Source: Gigaspora rosea (taxonomy: Eukaryota > Glomeromycota > Glomeromycetes > Diversisporales > Gigasporaceae). Taken from it: a stretch of 64,000 nucleotides of DNA. The number at the start of each line of letters is the position of its first letter. Positions within the stretch are counted from its first letter, which is position 1. The notes beneath the pieces were generated by a model. It had not been told where the DNA came from. It saw only the letters and a list, made by a program, of their open reading frames with translations, and did not search any database. Both the position numbers and the translations under genes were made by a program. The DNA lies in NCBI GenBank assembly GCA_003550325.1, contig QKWP01000368.1, positions 25,586-89,585 on the forward strand. The letters run 5' to 3'. Shown here piece by piece: positions 23,119 to 33,887 of the stretch.

Positions 23119-24125
23119 CACTCCCCTGCCAGTAGTCACCAGAATTTTAATATCACAAAGATCTAACCTGATTTGTTGATGATCGTAGCTACATATAAAC
23201 CTGATTTTTTTATATGTGAATCGGCCTTTGTGCAATAAGTAAAGTTGTTTGCCATAACGATTTGTACATAATTCGAGAATTTTAAAAAATTTTATTAAGT
23301 TTTTTTTGAAAATACTTTGATATTTTAGATGCCTGTAAACAAAAAATAAAAAATAATAATTAAAATTATTATATCTCGACGCATTCTTGAACCCTTTAGA
23401 ATTTTTTTATGAAAATTTAATCCTATATTCTTTAGAACTTAGAAAACAACTTTCATTAAGTTGATAATTAGTGTTAACAATATAGTTATTCCAGGAATGA
23501 TGTATTTAATAAAATTTTTAATTTTAAAAAAATACAATTTTTTTGTATCTTAAAATTTTATATAATGAACATTGTAAAATTTATATTGGAATAATCTAAT
23601 AAAATAAATAACATATTATATAATATAATATATATATTGTATTTTAGAATCATATCTTTATAAATTTTATAATGTTTCTTTATATAAAAATGTTAAAATA
23701 CAAAAAAATAGGATTTTTAAAAATTAAAATTTTAAATAAACACCTCATTTCTAAAACAACTGTATTGCTAACACTAATTATCGACTTAATTAAAGTTGTT
23801 CTCTAAGTTCTAAAGCATATAGTATTAAATTTTCATAAAAAATTCCAAAGGGTTCAAGAATGCGTCGAGATATAATAATTTTAATTATTATTTTTTATTT
23901 TTTGTTTACAGGCATCTAAAATATCAAAGTATTTTCAAAAAAACTTAATAAAATTTTCTAAAATTCTCAAATTATGTGCAAATCGTCATGGCAAACAACT
24001 TTACTTATTGCACAAAGACCGATTCGCATATAAAAAAAATCAGGTTTATATGTAGCTATGATCATTAACAAATCAGGTTAGATCTTTATGATATTAAAAA
24101 TCCGGTGACTACTGGCAGAGGAGTG
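23119..24125. mobile_element. 1.0-kb foldback element with about 480-bp arms, nested
   Basis: It begins CACTCCCCTGCCAGTAGTCA and ends with its near-exact inverse. TA flanks both sides (23117-23118 and 24126-24127). The arms stay complementary almost to the centre (about 23600-23640): for example AGATCTAACCTGATTTG at 23160 against CAAATCAGGTTAGATCT at 24069. Removing it plus one TA restores a sequence parallel to the other arm of the host element (CCATGG-TTTTC/G). No coding capacity. Confidence 0.88.
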
Positions 24126-24129
24126 TATT

Positions 24130-24690
24130 TTGCTATTTCCACTATAGTTATACAAGATTTTCTATTTTTAGAATTCAAAATAATATATGCACTTATATTA
24201 CACAAAGGCCCAGTACATTGTTTTTGCAAAAATAATTTTGGTTACATGCTACTAATATTGTATAACATTACACAAGTCTTGTTTTGGTAATCTAACCCTA
24301 GGCCAGCCGGCATTAAGCTTAATGCTGGTGGGCACTATTATGATAATATCTCGGCGAGTTAAACATAATTCTGTCTCTAAATCTAGAAACTCAATATCCA
24401 ATCACAGTACATACACATGCACGTACATTATACAAAGGCCCAGTGCATTCATTGTTTTCGCAAAAATAATTTTTGGTTACACACTGCTAATATCATATAA
24501 CATTACACAAGTCTTGCTTTGGTAACCTAAATCAAGTTGGATCAATTAAAATTGTCATAACTACTGGGTTTTATTTTAGAGTAATTCGAGTCTTATTTTT
24601 CGATTCGATAATATACAATATTATATTAAATCTAAAAATAGAACCTTTTTGTATAACCATAGTGAAAATTCCATGGTGAAAATAGGCAGT
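24130..24690. repeat. Internal repeats of the 9-bp-TSD element
   Basis: The segment GCACTTATATTACACAAAGG...ACATTACACAAGTCTTG is duplicated: about 24188-24288 and 24420-24522. Short frames across both copies are by-products. The outer parts mirror each other (TTCCACTATAGTTATACAA against its inverse near 24650). Confidence 0.6.
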
Positions 24691-24702
24691 CCCTTATAAT
24701 TA

Positions 24703-25093
24703 AGCATGTAGTACATTATGAAATTCATATATTTAATTATAAGCCAAAAGTAGGTTAAAAAGGCCATTTTTTTTAAAAATTAGCTTCTGAATTTACCTTG
24801 ATAGTTACCAACCCATTTAACAATGCCAAACCTATTCTAAAACGTCTAAGTATTTCAACAAACAGTAAAAGTACTTCTTTTTATAGCTTGGTATAGCTCT
24901 TTTATTGAGTTTTTTTGATTTTTAACTTGTCTAGACGTCAAAAAAACCCTTTTATTAGTTGTAACAAGTGCTTTATTTGGTAGGTTTCAATGTTACTTAG
25001 GAGCAAGTTTTTATGTAACAGTTTATCAAAAAAAGGCCCAATTATGCCAATCTGCTGATATGTGGTGTTCAACACCAGTATGTGGTATAATGT
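24703..25093. other. AT-rich intergenic sequence
   Basis: No gene, RNA or clear repeat recognised. Confidence 0.5.
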
Positions 25094-25395
25094 GAAGATC
25101 AAATATAAAAAAATAAACAAAAAAAATAAACAAAAATTAAATTTAATAAATATTAAGTGAAAGTAATAGTTAGGAGTTAAAGTGAGATATAGTATATAGT
25201 AAAATTTCACAAAAAATTTTTTTTTTTTTAAAAAAAGGTGGTTTCATATATAAAATTTTGAATTAGAAGGTATTTTTGAAAAAAATAGCAAAATAGCAAA
25301 AAATTTATATTATACAAAATCTTTATATTACATTGCATTTAAAAAATGTGATTGGTGAAATCATTGTAGTATCATTGTAGTGTTAGCACTAGTGG
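25094..25395. repeat. Dispersed repeat, copy 1
   Basis: AAAATAAACAAAAATTAAAT, AAAAAGGTGGTTTCATA and GCATTTAAAAAATGTGATTG occur in the same order at 29085-29590. That second copy is split by a TA-flanked MITE, so this one serves as its empty site. Family unknown. Confidence 0.65.
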
Positions 25396-25801
25396 TGCAA
25401 CTCGATAGATATTAAATAATATTTTGGAGGTCTTTAATATTTTATATTAAACTAGTATATAACCTATTGTATTGTTACGGAATTTTATTTTTACAAATTA
25501 CTATTTAAACATAAATAAGCTTGGCTTGGTTTATTTAGCCTGAAGCTGTAAATTTTTATCATGTAAAAAAGATTATGCGTTGATTAGCCAATCAAATCAT
25601 AAATTTTTTTAAAATAAAAAAAATAATTTAATTACAATTTATTAAAATTTATAGCTAAAGCTCAAAAAATGCTATTAAATATTACTATTAAATAAGAGCA
25701 TGTATTTATTAATTTAAATTGACCTTTTTATAGTACTTACTTTTTATTTATTTACAAAATTTTAATAATCTATATATCTATATATTTAATTATACATTTA
25801 A
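25396..25801. other. AT-rich intergenic sequence
   Basis: No coding signal. The target duplication of the next SINE starts at 25802. Confidence 0.5.
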
Positions 25802-25814
25802 TTTATGTCTAATT

Positions 25815-26262
25815 GAACCTTGGGTCCGATAGCATAGCGGTTATGCTTCAAGGTTGCAAATCGCAAGGTTGCCGGTTCAAATCCAAGTGGCGGCGATTTT
25901 AAGAAAGCCAGCCGGGCTAGACCAAATTAGGATCCTAGAATGGGTAGCGATTAATAATCAAGGTTACGATGATGAGGGCTGTGCCAGAACTCCGATTTGG
26001 AATAACTGAAGTCACGAGACATAATGTGAGGCCTAAGTCTGGATATTACGAGATACTACATGAACTCATGGCGCAAGCAGTCCGAAAATTGGCTGCGAAG
26101 ATTTCCGGCCACTGCGGTGGTCGGTGACGACAGGTCGCTTCTGGGCGTTGCAAAAGCAAAAAGCCAGGGGGTAGTCGGGTTGTAATGGTGGAAAATAAAT
26201 AACAACTACAGTCGTTATAAATCACTAAATATAACACTAGCAAGACTGTCAAAAAAAAAAAT
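25815..26262 (+). mobile_element. tRNA-derived SINE with 13-bp TSD
   Basis: The head at about 25825-25900 carries an A-box-like TAGCATAGCGGTTATGC and a B-box-like CCGGTTCAAATCC. Between them TTGCAAA resembles a Cys (GCA) anticodon loop. The GC-richer body ends in an A-run at 26250-26261. Both sides carry TTTATGTCTAATT (25802-25814 and 26263-26275). The undamaged TSD suggests a fairly recent insertion. A minus-strand frame across the body is chance. It is a different family from the SINEs at 11741 and 43482. Confidence 0.9.
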
Positions 26263-26275
26263 TTTATGTCTAATT

Positions 26276-27290
26276 CTACATTTAATCTTTATATCTATTC
26301 CTATACCTAATCCTACATCTACTCAAATTTCTAATATATTATATTAAATTATCTTATACAACTATCATTTTAATAAGAAACCTTAGCGAATTTAATACAT
26401 TTTAACTATAAGCTTTTTAAAGCATCTACAAAAATATTATTAATAAACCACATAGTTAATTAATTTTATTCATACTTCCAGGATATTTATACAAAATATA
26501 TAATAAAAAAATATACAAAGTTTTTCACTTTATATTAATGTTATTAAGATTTTTTTTATGTTTTTTGTTCAACACAAAAGATTCTGTCAATATAATGATC
26601 GTAATTTACTTATAGCTTCAGTAAGTATAAAATGAAGATAATCTACCTGGGCTTCTGAAAAAGTAATTGTGTAGTGATCTACAAACTCAGAGCACTTAGG
26701 ACGTTTTTACACTGTTTCTATCTTGAGTAAATATCCTTCTAAATTAGTCCGAATAATGAAAATCTTATGTGTCATATTTATTTCAGATAAACTAAACATG
26801 ATATGTAAGATTTTCATAATTCAGATCGATCCAGAAGGGTACTTAAAATTATTTATACAGGGTAAACTAAACATGATGCATAAGATTTTAATATATTAGA
26901 TATATAAATTTATAATTGCTAATCAAATTTCTTTTATATAGAAAAAGAAAAATAGAAGATATAATAAAAAGATATTATATAATATATATTACTACCCTAA
27001 TTATTATTAATTTTATTTTTTTAATCAATTGCTAGTTGTATAGAGTACTACTAATCTTAGAATTTTAATTGTTTAATAATTTTTTTAAAAAATTTTCTAA
27101 TATTATTATTTTTAAAAATATATAATATTTTAAATTTTAGATTTTATAGTATAACTAGCTAGTAAAGTTTCTACTATTTATTACTAAAAAGATTCAAATT
27201 GGCAATTTTGCAATTTGAAATCTCAAAGCATAACTACTATACTATTAATTTAAAAATTATTTTTTAACCAATTTAATTTAATTATACTAT
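26276..27290. other. AT-rich intergenic sequence with a short direct repeat
   Basis: TAAACTAAACATGAT(A/G)-GTAAGATTTT-like words occur at about 26789 and 26865 (roughly 76 bp apart), together with a repeated ATTCAGATCGATCC neighbourhood. No gene seen. Confidence 0.5.
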
Positions 27291-27291
27291 A

Positions 27292-27464
27292 TATATGTTG
27301 TATTCAGATTTGAAATTTGTTCCAATTTGAAATCTGGCCTAACCTTATCTCTAACACTAGCCCTAACCCTAATTCTAAAGTTATTTAAAGTCCTAATTCT
27401 GCTATAAAATTCTTATATAAAGCAGTCCAATTCCAAATTGGGCACCGGAATACAACATATATAT
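27292..27464. mobile_element. Short TA-type MITE
   Basis: TATATGTTGTATTCAGATTT at the left and, inverted, TATATGTTGTATTCCGGTG at the right bound about 170 bp. The interior has CCCTAACCCTAATTC at about 27360 and AATTTG(G/A)AAT words. TA-rich ends make the exact target uncertain. Confidence 0.55.
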
Positions 27465-28124
27465 TTATAATTGTTTTTTTTATTATTTTATTTTTAGGGA
27501 TATTAAGTGGTTCGTTCAGTTCGGTATAAATTTCAAGTTAGCTTTAAGTTCAAGCTTGAATTTATGGACTAACGTTGTAGTGATGAACTCTTAGTATTTA
27601 TGTCTGGTGATACAAAAGTTACGTTTTTGATGCATTTGGGCTAAAAAAATTACCTTCTGCTATATACGCATATTTTTAATGAAAAATTAGATCAAAATTG
27701 TAAGTTTGAAATTTTTTGTCCGTTCACACGTGTGTCGTGTGAAAAAAATTTACTTTGCAAAACAATTCACTAACTCTGCAAAACTTTTATTACGAGTTCA
27801 TAGTGATCGCTTTCTAAGAGCAGGTTATTTTATATAAAACTTCAAATTTAATGCCTTTACCAGTATTATATTTTACAATACAGGAAATAAAACTATAAGT
27901 GCAGTAGATATAGTTGAGTTCAAAGGTTCGAAATATCAGCTTTAAAAGCTATCAACTTATGTCTTAATTTAGTTTAGATCAATTTATTAATTAATATGTT
28001 TTTTTAATTATTTAAAAAAAAATAGAATTGAGTTCTATAAAAAAAACTAAATCTAGATTTATTTGTTATTTTGTAATAAATTTGATATTATGATCTAATA
28101 ATTAATGCATTTAATTTTTAGGTA
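27465..28124. other. Intergenic sequence without recognised gene
   Basis: Nothing recognised in either strand. Confidence 0.45.
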
Positions 28125-28380
28125 TTAAAGAAGTCAACTACATTTCTTCTTCTTGTCATTCTTTCACCTGTTTATAGTTCTTAATTTTTGAATTTTTTCA
28201 CAACTAAACGGCTTAAATATAATATCTTGGAAAACATAAACTCGAGACACTGCTACAAAAAAAAACTATCTGTGAATTCTTTGCTACTAATATCTATTAC
28301 AGCTTTGAATAAGATAAGGCCTTGGCTTTTGTATACTATAATAGCCCACGCGAAATGAATAGAGATCTGCAAGCATGAGC
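28125..28380 (-). pseudogene. C-terminal fragment of a PIF1-like helicase
   Basis: The minus strand reads ISIHFAWAIIVYKSQG and then LFKAVIDISSKEFTDSF. After a frame change it reads FVAVSRVYVFQDIIFKPFSC and then EKIQKLRTINR. This matches the last helicase motifs of PIF1 proteins (AxAxTxHKSQGxTL and FVAxSRV). Only the C-terminus is present and it has at least one frameshift and stops. PIF1-like genes are numerous in Rhizophagus, and PIF1 domains also occur in Helitrons. There is too little here to say which this was. Confidence 0.82.
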
Positions 28381-29084
28381 ATATTTATTCCATTTTTGTC
28401 TAAATGTTATGAAAGCGCTAAATAAAAATAATAAGATAGTATAAGTATATATATATTTTTTTTGATTATTTTTGCAATGCATCATTTCCTGATATTAATG
28501 AAATCTAAAATCAGATCTAATACAAAAACAAAGTGAAGCAAAGTAATTATTGTAAGTAAAGAAAATAATATAATACTAATTGATTGTTCCGATTTTTTAA
28601 AATTATCATTATTGATCCAAAAATCAATCTTTTGTTTCAAAAATTAGTTTTGTAACCATATCTTTTAATTGAGATAGGTTTTAATATAAGTTGAGTATTT
28701 TATTTATTACAATTATATTTTGTTAAAACCAACAAAAAAAGGATTTTTTTCTCTTAATATTATTTATTTTTCTATATTTATGCTTTTGCTCTGCTCTCTA
28801 ATTACATAAGAATTAATTGTACAAGTATGAATATAACTAATTCAATATATTTGTCATCACATTATACTTTTGCAACATAGTATCACAATTCTGGCCTTTA
28901 AGTCATACATCCTTTGGCCCACCTTCTTTTGTGCTATGTTTTTTATGTAATTAGTGATTTAAGCCAGCTTAGCCAGCTAAGCTAGCTAATATAATATGAC
29001 TGGTTAGCTAATGCGGCTAAAAGCTAACTATTATTAGAATCTAGTAAATTCTGAAAAGAAACAATGCGGTATAACATAAAAATT
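28381..29084. other. AT-rich intergenic sequence
   Basis: A TTAGCC/GGCTAA-rich patch at 28970-29030 forms several small dyads. No gene. Confidence 0.5.
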
Positions 29085-29590
29085 AATTTAAAAAAATAAA
29101 CAAAAAAAAATAAACAAAAATTAAATTTAATAAATGTTAAGTTAGAGTTAATAGTTAGGGTTAGAGTGAGGTATAATATATAGAAAAATTTTATAAAGAA
29201 ATTTTTTCTTTAAAAAAAAAAGTGGTTTCATAGATAAAATTTTGAGTTAAAAGGTATTTTTTAAAAAAATATCAAACCAACAAAAATTTAGGTTAGGGCA
29301 TACAAATTAAATTAGTTAGTTTTCTTATAACATGGGACAAGCAAATAGGACCCGGCCGGCCAACAAAAAATGGTATATTTAAAAATTTTTTTAATATAAA
29401 AATTTTTATAAATTTTTTTTTCAAAATAAATTTTATTATAACAAAAATTTTTAACTTTTCAAAAAAGTGACCCGGTCGGGTTAAGAGAACCAATTTTATT
29501 AGTTTGCGTGGCTTTATACCTGATTTTTTTGTTATACTGCATTTAAAAAATTTGATTGGTGAAAATCATTATGGTATTGAATACCAATGG
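29085..29590. repeat. Dispersed repeat, copy 2, split by a MITE
   Basis: Homologous to 25094-25395 on both sides of the MITE at 29296-29513 (left: AAAGTGGTTTCATAG near 29218; right: GCATTTAAAAAATTTGATTG near 29539). Confidence 0.6.
29296..29513. mobile_element. TA-type MITE, GGCC(A/T)-ACAAA family, nested
   Basis: GGGCATACAAATTAAATTAG at the left and, inverted, GCCACGCAAACTAATAAAAT at the right, then TTGGTTCTC- and CCCGGCCGG/CCCGGTCGGG words inside each end. Same family as 51000-51218, 54302-54510 and 60555-61178. Confidence 0.75.
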
Positions 29591-30003
29591 TGCATTTTAG
29601 TAATATCGTACTATATTACCACATTCTATATTTATAATTTATATAAGGGGCACCCAAAAATAATGTTATGTACTCCTCATAGTAGTGCTTGACCCCCTAC
29701 TATATAAATAATTTTTCAAATTCTGTATATTTATATATAAAATTTTACAAAAACTTGAATATATTGTGATACAGTAATCTGATTTGGGTGATTTAGGTAC
29801 TATTGATTCGTATCAGTAAGACAAATCCAATGACACCAAAATCATTTTATTTGGATCACTGGATCAAAAGTTATTTACAAAAAACTATTGATTTTATAGT
29901 AATTTTATAAGAAAACATAATAACCAATAGTATTTGGCCAATAACTTTTGATCCAGTGATCCAAATGAAATGAAATTGGTACCATTCGATTCCTCTCATC
30001 GAT

Positions 30004-33000
30004 TAGTGTTCTGATCCAGGTCAGGTGACCCGTACGGGTCACCCGACCCGACGGGTCATGGGTCAGAAATTGTTCTAACCCGGGTCAAACGGGTCAAGAT
30101 TATAAATAGTAAAAAATGCTTTAAACCCTTTTTTTCCGAATTTATAAGAAATTAAAAAAAAATTTTTTTTATTTGATCGCTTTAATTTTTATTTTAATAC
30201 TTATCAACTTTTCGAAGTGCGTTATACATATAATGCATCAGCAAAAAAGGTATTGTAATTTAATAAATAGAGCGCATTTTTTTATTCAAGTACCTAAAGC
30301 AAAATACAACATATTTTTATTCAGATATCGGTGCTTTATCAGCTGGAAATATTGACACGATTATTTCTATATTTAAAGATAAGTATTTTTAATCTTTAAA
30401 TTGTGCATTATAAAGAATTATTTTAATGACTTATTAAAATTTTCAGATGATTCCTTATATCTGCCCCTATATAGTAAGTTCCTCCTTTAATTTTTAATGC
30501 ATTGTTGGTTTAAATTTTAACGATATATTTTTATTATATTGTTTTTTTATTTTGTACGCTGTTTCCTGACAAGTGCTTTACATTTGCTCAGTACTCGTCC
30601 ACTATCTGACTTAACTCCGTAACCATCTGCCTAATTTAATAAAGGTCTGTTGGTTACTAAATTCATTTTTTTAAATCATTTCGATACAGTATAAAATTAA
30701 AATCTTTATTTTATTACCTTAGCCAAAAACACGCGACATGGACCAAAGCTTGAGAGCCGCTTTAAGCAGCAAAACCGATTCAACAAATTGGGAATTAAGA
30801 TTTATTCTTTTTTTAGTGATAGTGAGACCCGCTGATGAAAAAAGGCGTTCGGATGGCACCGATGTAGCCGGGATAGAAAGGTACTTGCACGCGAGTTTTG
30901 CAAGTATAGGATAGTCAGCTTTTCTTAAAGCCCACCATTGAAGTATGTCTGTTTCACCTGGAACTCTTGGTAATAATAAATATGAGTTAAATTCATGGTT
31001 AGCAATGTTATTGTCAGTTTGACTTGAATCTTGAGCCACAGGACTAGAAAAAATATCTTCACTATTCATGTCACTAGGTGCCGTATCTGATAAATTATTT
31101 GATTCATAATAATTAGTAGCTAATTCAAGATACTCTATAAGTGCTTCTGAAATGGTATTATGACTCTCATCTTCTGTAAATATTTGCATGTCTTTAGTCC
31201 ACGGATCAAAAAATGCTGCAAGTCGAATTGGTTTTGTTGGTTCTGCAAATCGTTCCTGAATTGACTTACTGAGAAGATTTTTAAATTTTCGAATATCGCT
31301 ATTATTTGTTATTGCGCAATCGAGTTTTCTTTTAATGAAATTAATTGCAAACCATGCTTGAGAAAGTGTTGGATACTGTGAACCTAATAATTTTTTTGAA
31401 ATAACCTCATAAGGATACAATAACTTTACTAACTCAGTTATTTTTTCACATTCATACGACGATAGCTCTTTTTCTTCATAACTTCTTAGTGAGCTATTAT
31501 CATTAATTTCAACTAAAAACAACTTATACTTATACATTGCTGGTTTAAGAATTGTTAATCGTTTTAAAAGATAAAATGTTGAATTCCATCTCGTATAAAC
31601 ATCACGAACTACAAAAAGAAAGTTGTTCCAGTCTTACATCTCCATTTGAGCTTCCAAAAGAAATTGCTTTTGCTTCGGACTTCTGCTAAAATGCGATACA
31701 ACATCTTTACATTTTTTTATTAGATTAGTAATTTCAGAACAACCTTTTAACGCATCATTAATCGCGAGCTGTAAAGTATGACTGAAACAATGGATTTTAA
31801 AAATGCTATATTTTCGCTCTAATTTTTCTAAACAAGATTTAATATTTGACCTGTTATCAATCGTACCACTAACCGTTATAAGTTTAAGCTAAAAACTATC
31901 TAAAATTTCAGTAATTTTATTTAAAAGACATTCGGAGGTATGAAGATATGGGAGATACGAAATGTTACCAATCATTTCTTTTATTTCAAAATTATTGTTA
32001 ATCCAGTGAAGAGTAAATCCGATATACGGATCGCCATTATTTGACATCTACATATCAGTAGTAAACGAAATATAACTAATTTCAGAACTATCATGTGCAT
32101 ATTCACGAAGGTTTTGCAAAACCTTATCCTCAGAATTTATAAGAATCTCCTTCAAATGATTATTACCGAGTATATTAGCTTGTGCATCGAGTCCTTCGAT
32201 TATTCTTTTAAATGCTTGTGATTGAATAATCGAAAATGGCTGAAGTTCTTCGACAATGAAAGCAACTATATTATTATCAAGGTTTTTTTGTTTAGGATTA
32301 TTAAGTGCATATTTTTTTATTCAGTTAAACGATTGTATTATCGTTGGTTGAGAGGATTCTGGCATTATGGAAAATTCACAAATATTGTCCTTTATTACAA
32401 CCTTTACCCGACCACCTTCAACCATGGCTCATGAAATATGATGTTTATTTCTTAAGTGACGCCATAAATTTGAAGTAGAACCATCCTTTAAGTATTTTAT
32501 TTTTGGAATACAGGTTTTATGACGACAGACCCAATAATCAAAATTATTAATTAATTTCGCTTCATAAAACTCTTTTACAGGACTACCACCTGGCCTTTCG
32601 ATCTTTTTTCGTTTGACTATACTGCCTTGTGATAATGTAGAGGACCGAAATGAATCTTCACAACCATTTGTACTATCAGATTCTGACCCATCCAGATTAT
32701 CTTCTTCAGGTTCTAACACCATATAATAATATTCAGGCTTGAACACCATATCATCATGAGGCTCTAACACCATATCATCATCAGGCTCTAGTACCGAATC
32801 ATCTAAATATTCATCACTCATTTCTTTGCTTGGCTAATTTAATATCTAAGAATTAAATATTCTATGAATCCGGAAAACCGCAATGTTTTATTCTGGAATA
32901 AAATAAAATTGTTAATTTTTTATAAAAAATATGATAATGACTGAAAAATGATAAAGTAGTGAATTACCGATATTTTATAATAGTAAGTAATTTCGGTTGA

Positions 33001-33547
33001 AAGTAATGGTTGTAATATTGTAAGTGCTAAAGCACTACAAGTGATTTAACGAGTATTTATCAGTAAAATTTGGGCATGAAACTTTATGCATACAGTAAAA
33101 AAAAAGTCTCCTAACCTAGATATGATATATTTGCTGTTACCATTGTTCTTTTATAAATATTCCACAAAAACGATAACAACGATTATAAAATTATCAGCCA
33201 GAGCTGATTTCAAATAATGCGTCAATATTTTACACTTATCCAATTCTCCCAAATTCACTTGGCTTTAACTATTTCGCGAATATACTTAAACAAATATAAT
33301 CAAAATTATAAAAAAAAAATTTTTTTTGCGATTTAAATAAATAATAAATTGTTACACCGACTTTATCAATCTAGGGACAATGGTAAATATACAGCATTCA
33401 TTGTATAAAATTCGATTGTCTTACTAATTTATTAAAAACTTTAAGAAATTTCCATAATTTTCTATATGACCCGTTGACCCGGGTCATGACCTGGGTTAAA
33501 CATCTGACCCGTCGGGTCACTATTATCTGACCCGGGTCAGAACACTA
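30004..33547 (-). mobile_element. hAT transposon (3.54 kb), decayed transposase, perfect TSD
   Basis: The ends TAGTGTTCTGATCCAGGTCA and, inverted, TAGTGTTCTGACCCGGGTCA have a perfect 8-bp TSD TCATCGAT (29996-30003 and 33548-33555). Subterminal GGGTCA/TGACCC arrays (30020-30095 and 33470-33540) are GC-rich islands. The transposase is on the minus strand. Confidence 0.92.
30719..32821 (-). pseudogene. hAT transposase, single frame with four in-frame stops
   Basis: One uninterrupted frame of about 700 codons and no intron. The N-terminus is acidic with a tandem LEPDDDMVLEPHDDMVFKPE repeat. A BED-type finger follows (VCRHKTC and WRHLRNKHH, near 32535-32435). Then a core with YISFTTDM (first Asp region), TRWNSTFYLLKRL and WWALRKADYPILAKLACKYL, and a hATC end with SVPSERLFSSAGLT. 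Four internal stops lie between 31540 and 32400: after QSFN, TTDM, LDSF and AQMEM. No frameshift was found. The stop after TTDM replaces the Trp usual in that motif. Confidence 0.9.
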
Positions 33548-33655
33548 TCATCGATACGAATCGAATGGTACCAAAATCGTTAAATTTGGACCACTAGTTC
33601 AGTTTTTGACAATTTTTTCTAAAATAATTACGTTATATTTTTTTGACCCCCACTC

Positions 33656-33879
33656 AGTATTGTTATGGAACATGGACATGGACAGTGGACAGTTCCGGAC
33701 GGGACGTCCGGGACATGTCTGCTCAGGATTTTTTTTGTCCTGGGTATTCAGCAAATCAACACGTAATCACCAACCAATAAAATTTAATGTATCCATTATA
33801 AATTATTTTCATTTTTTACAAAACACAAACCAAGGGTTTGTATAATTCCATAATTTGATTGGTTTTACTCAGTGGACAT
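33656..33879. other. Spacer between two hAT elements
   Basis: It has GGACATGGACAGTGGACAG-type words at 33670-33720 and an inverted GGACATGTCC at 33873-33883. This could be a small decayed MITE. A 79-codon frame across it has no domain. Confidence 0.45.
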
Positions 33880-33887
33880 GTCCTGAA

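Larger units (their letters stand above)
23095..24693. mobile_element. 9-bp-TSD element (Mutator-like?) interrupted by a foldback
   Basis: The ends GGGGTTACTATTTTCACC and, inverted, GGGACTGCCTATTTTCACC continue to CATGG on both sides. The 9-bp word TTATAATTA flanks both ends (23086-23094 and 24694-24702). GGG tips with a 9-bp TSD suggest a MULE-type MITE, though an 8-bp TSD (TATAATTA) cannot be excluded. It has no coding capacity. Excluding the nested foldback, its own length is about 590 bp. Confidence 0.75.
29646..33647. mobile_element. Probable inverted-repeat element split by the hAT at 30004-33547
   Basis: AAGGGGCACCCAAAAATAAT on the left is loosely mirrored by an inverted GTGGGGGTCAAAAAAATATA on the right. 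Inside, ATTCGTATC..GGATCACTGGATCAAAAG is inverted at 29940-29990 and again at 33555-33605. Excluding the hAT it would be about 450 bp. Tips are diverged and no TSD is confirmed. Confidence 0.5.

Noticed and set aside
25820-25900. Possible tRNA-Cys gene
   Set aside because: It is the head of a SINE with a 13-bp target duplication; the stems are imperfect.
27350-27370. Interstitial telomere (CCCTAACCCTAA)
   Set aside because: Only about two units inside a short MITE; not a telomeric tract.
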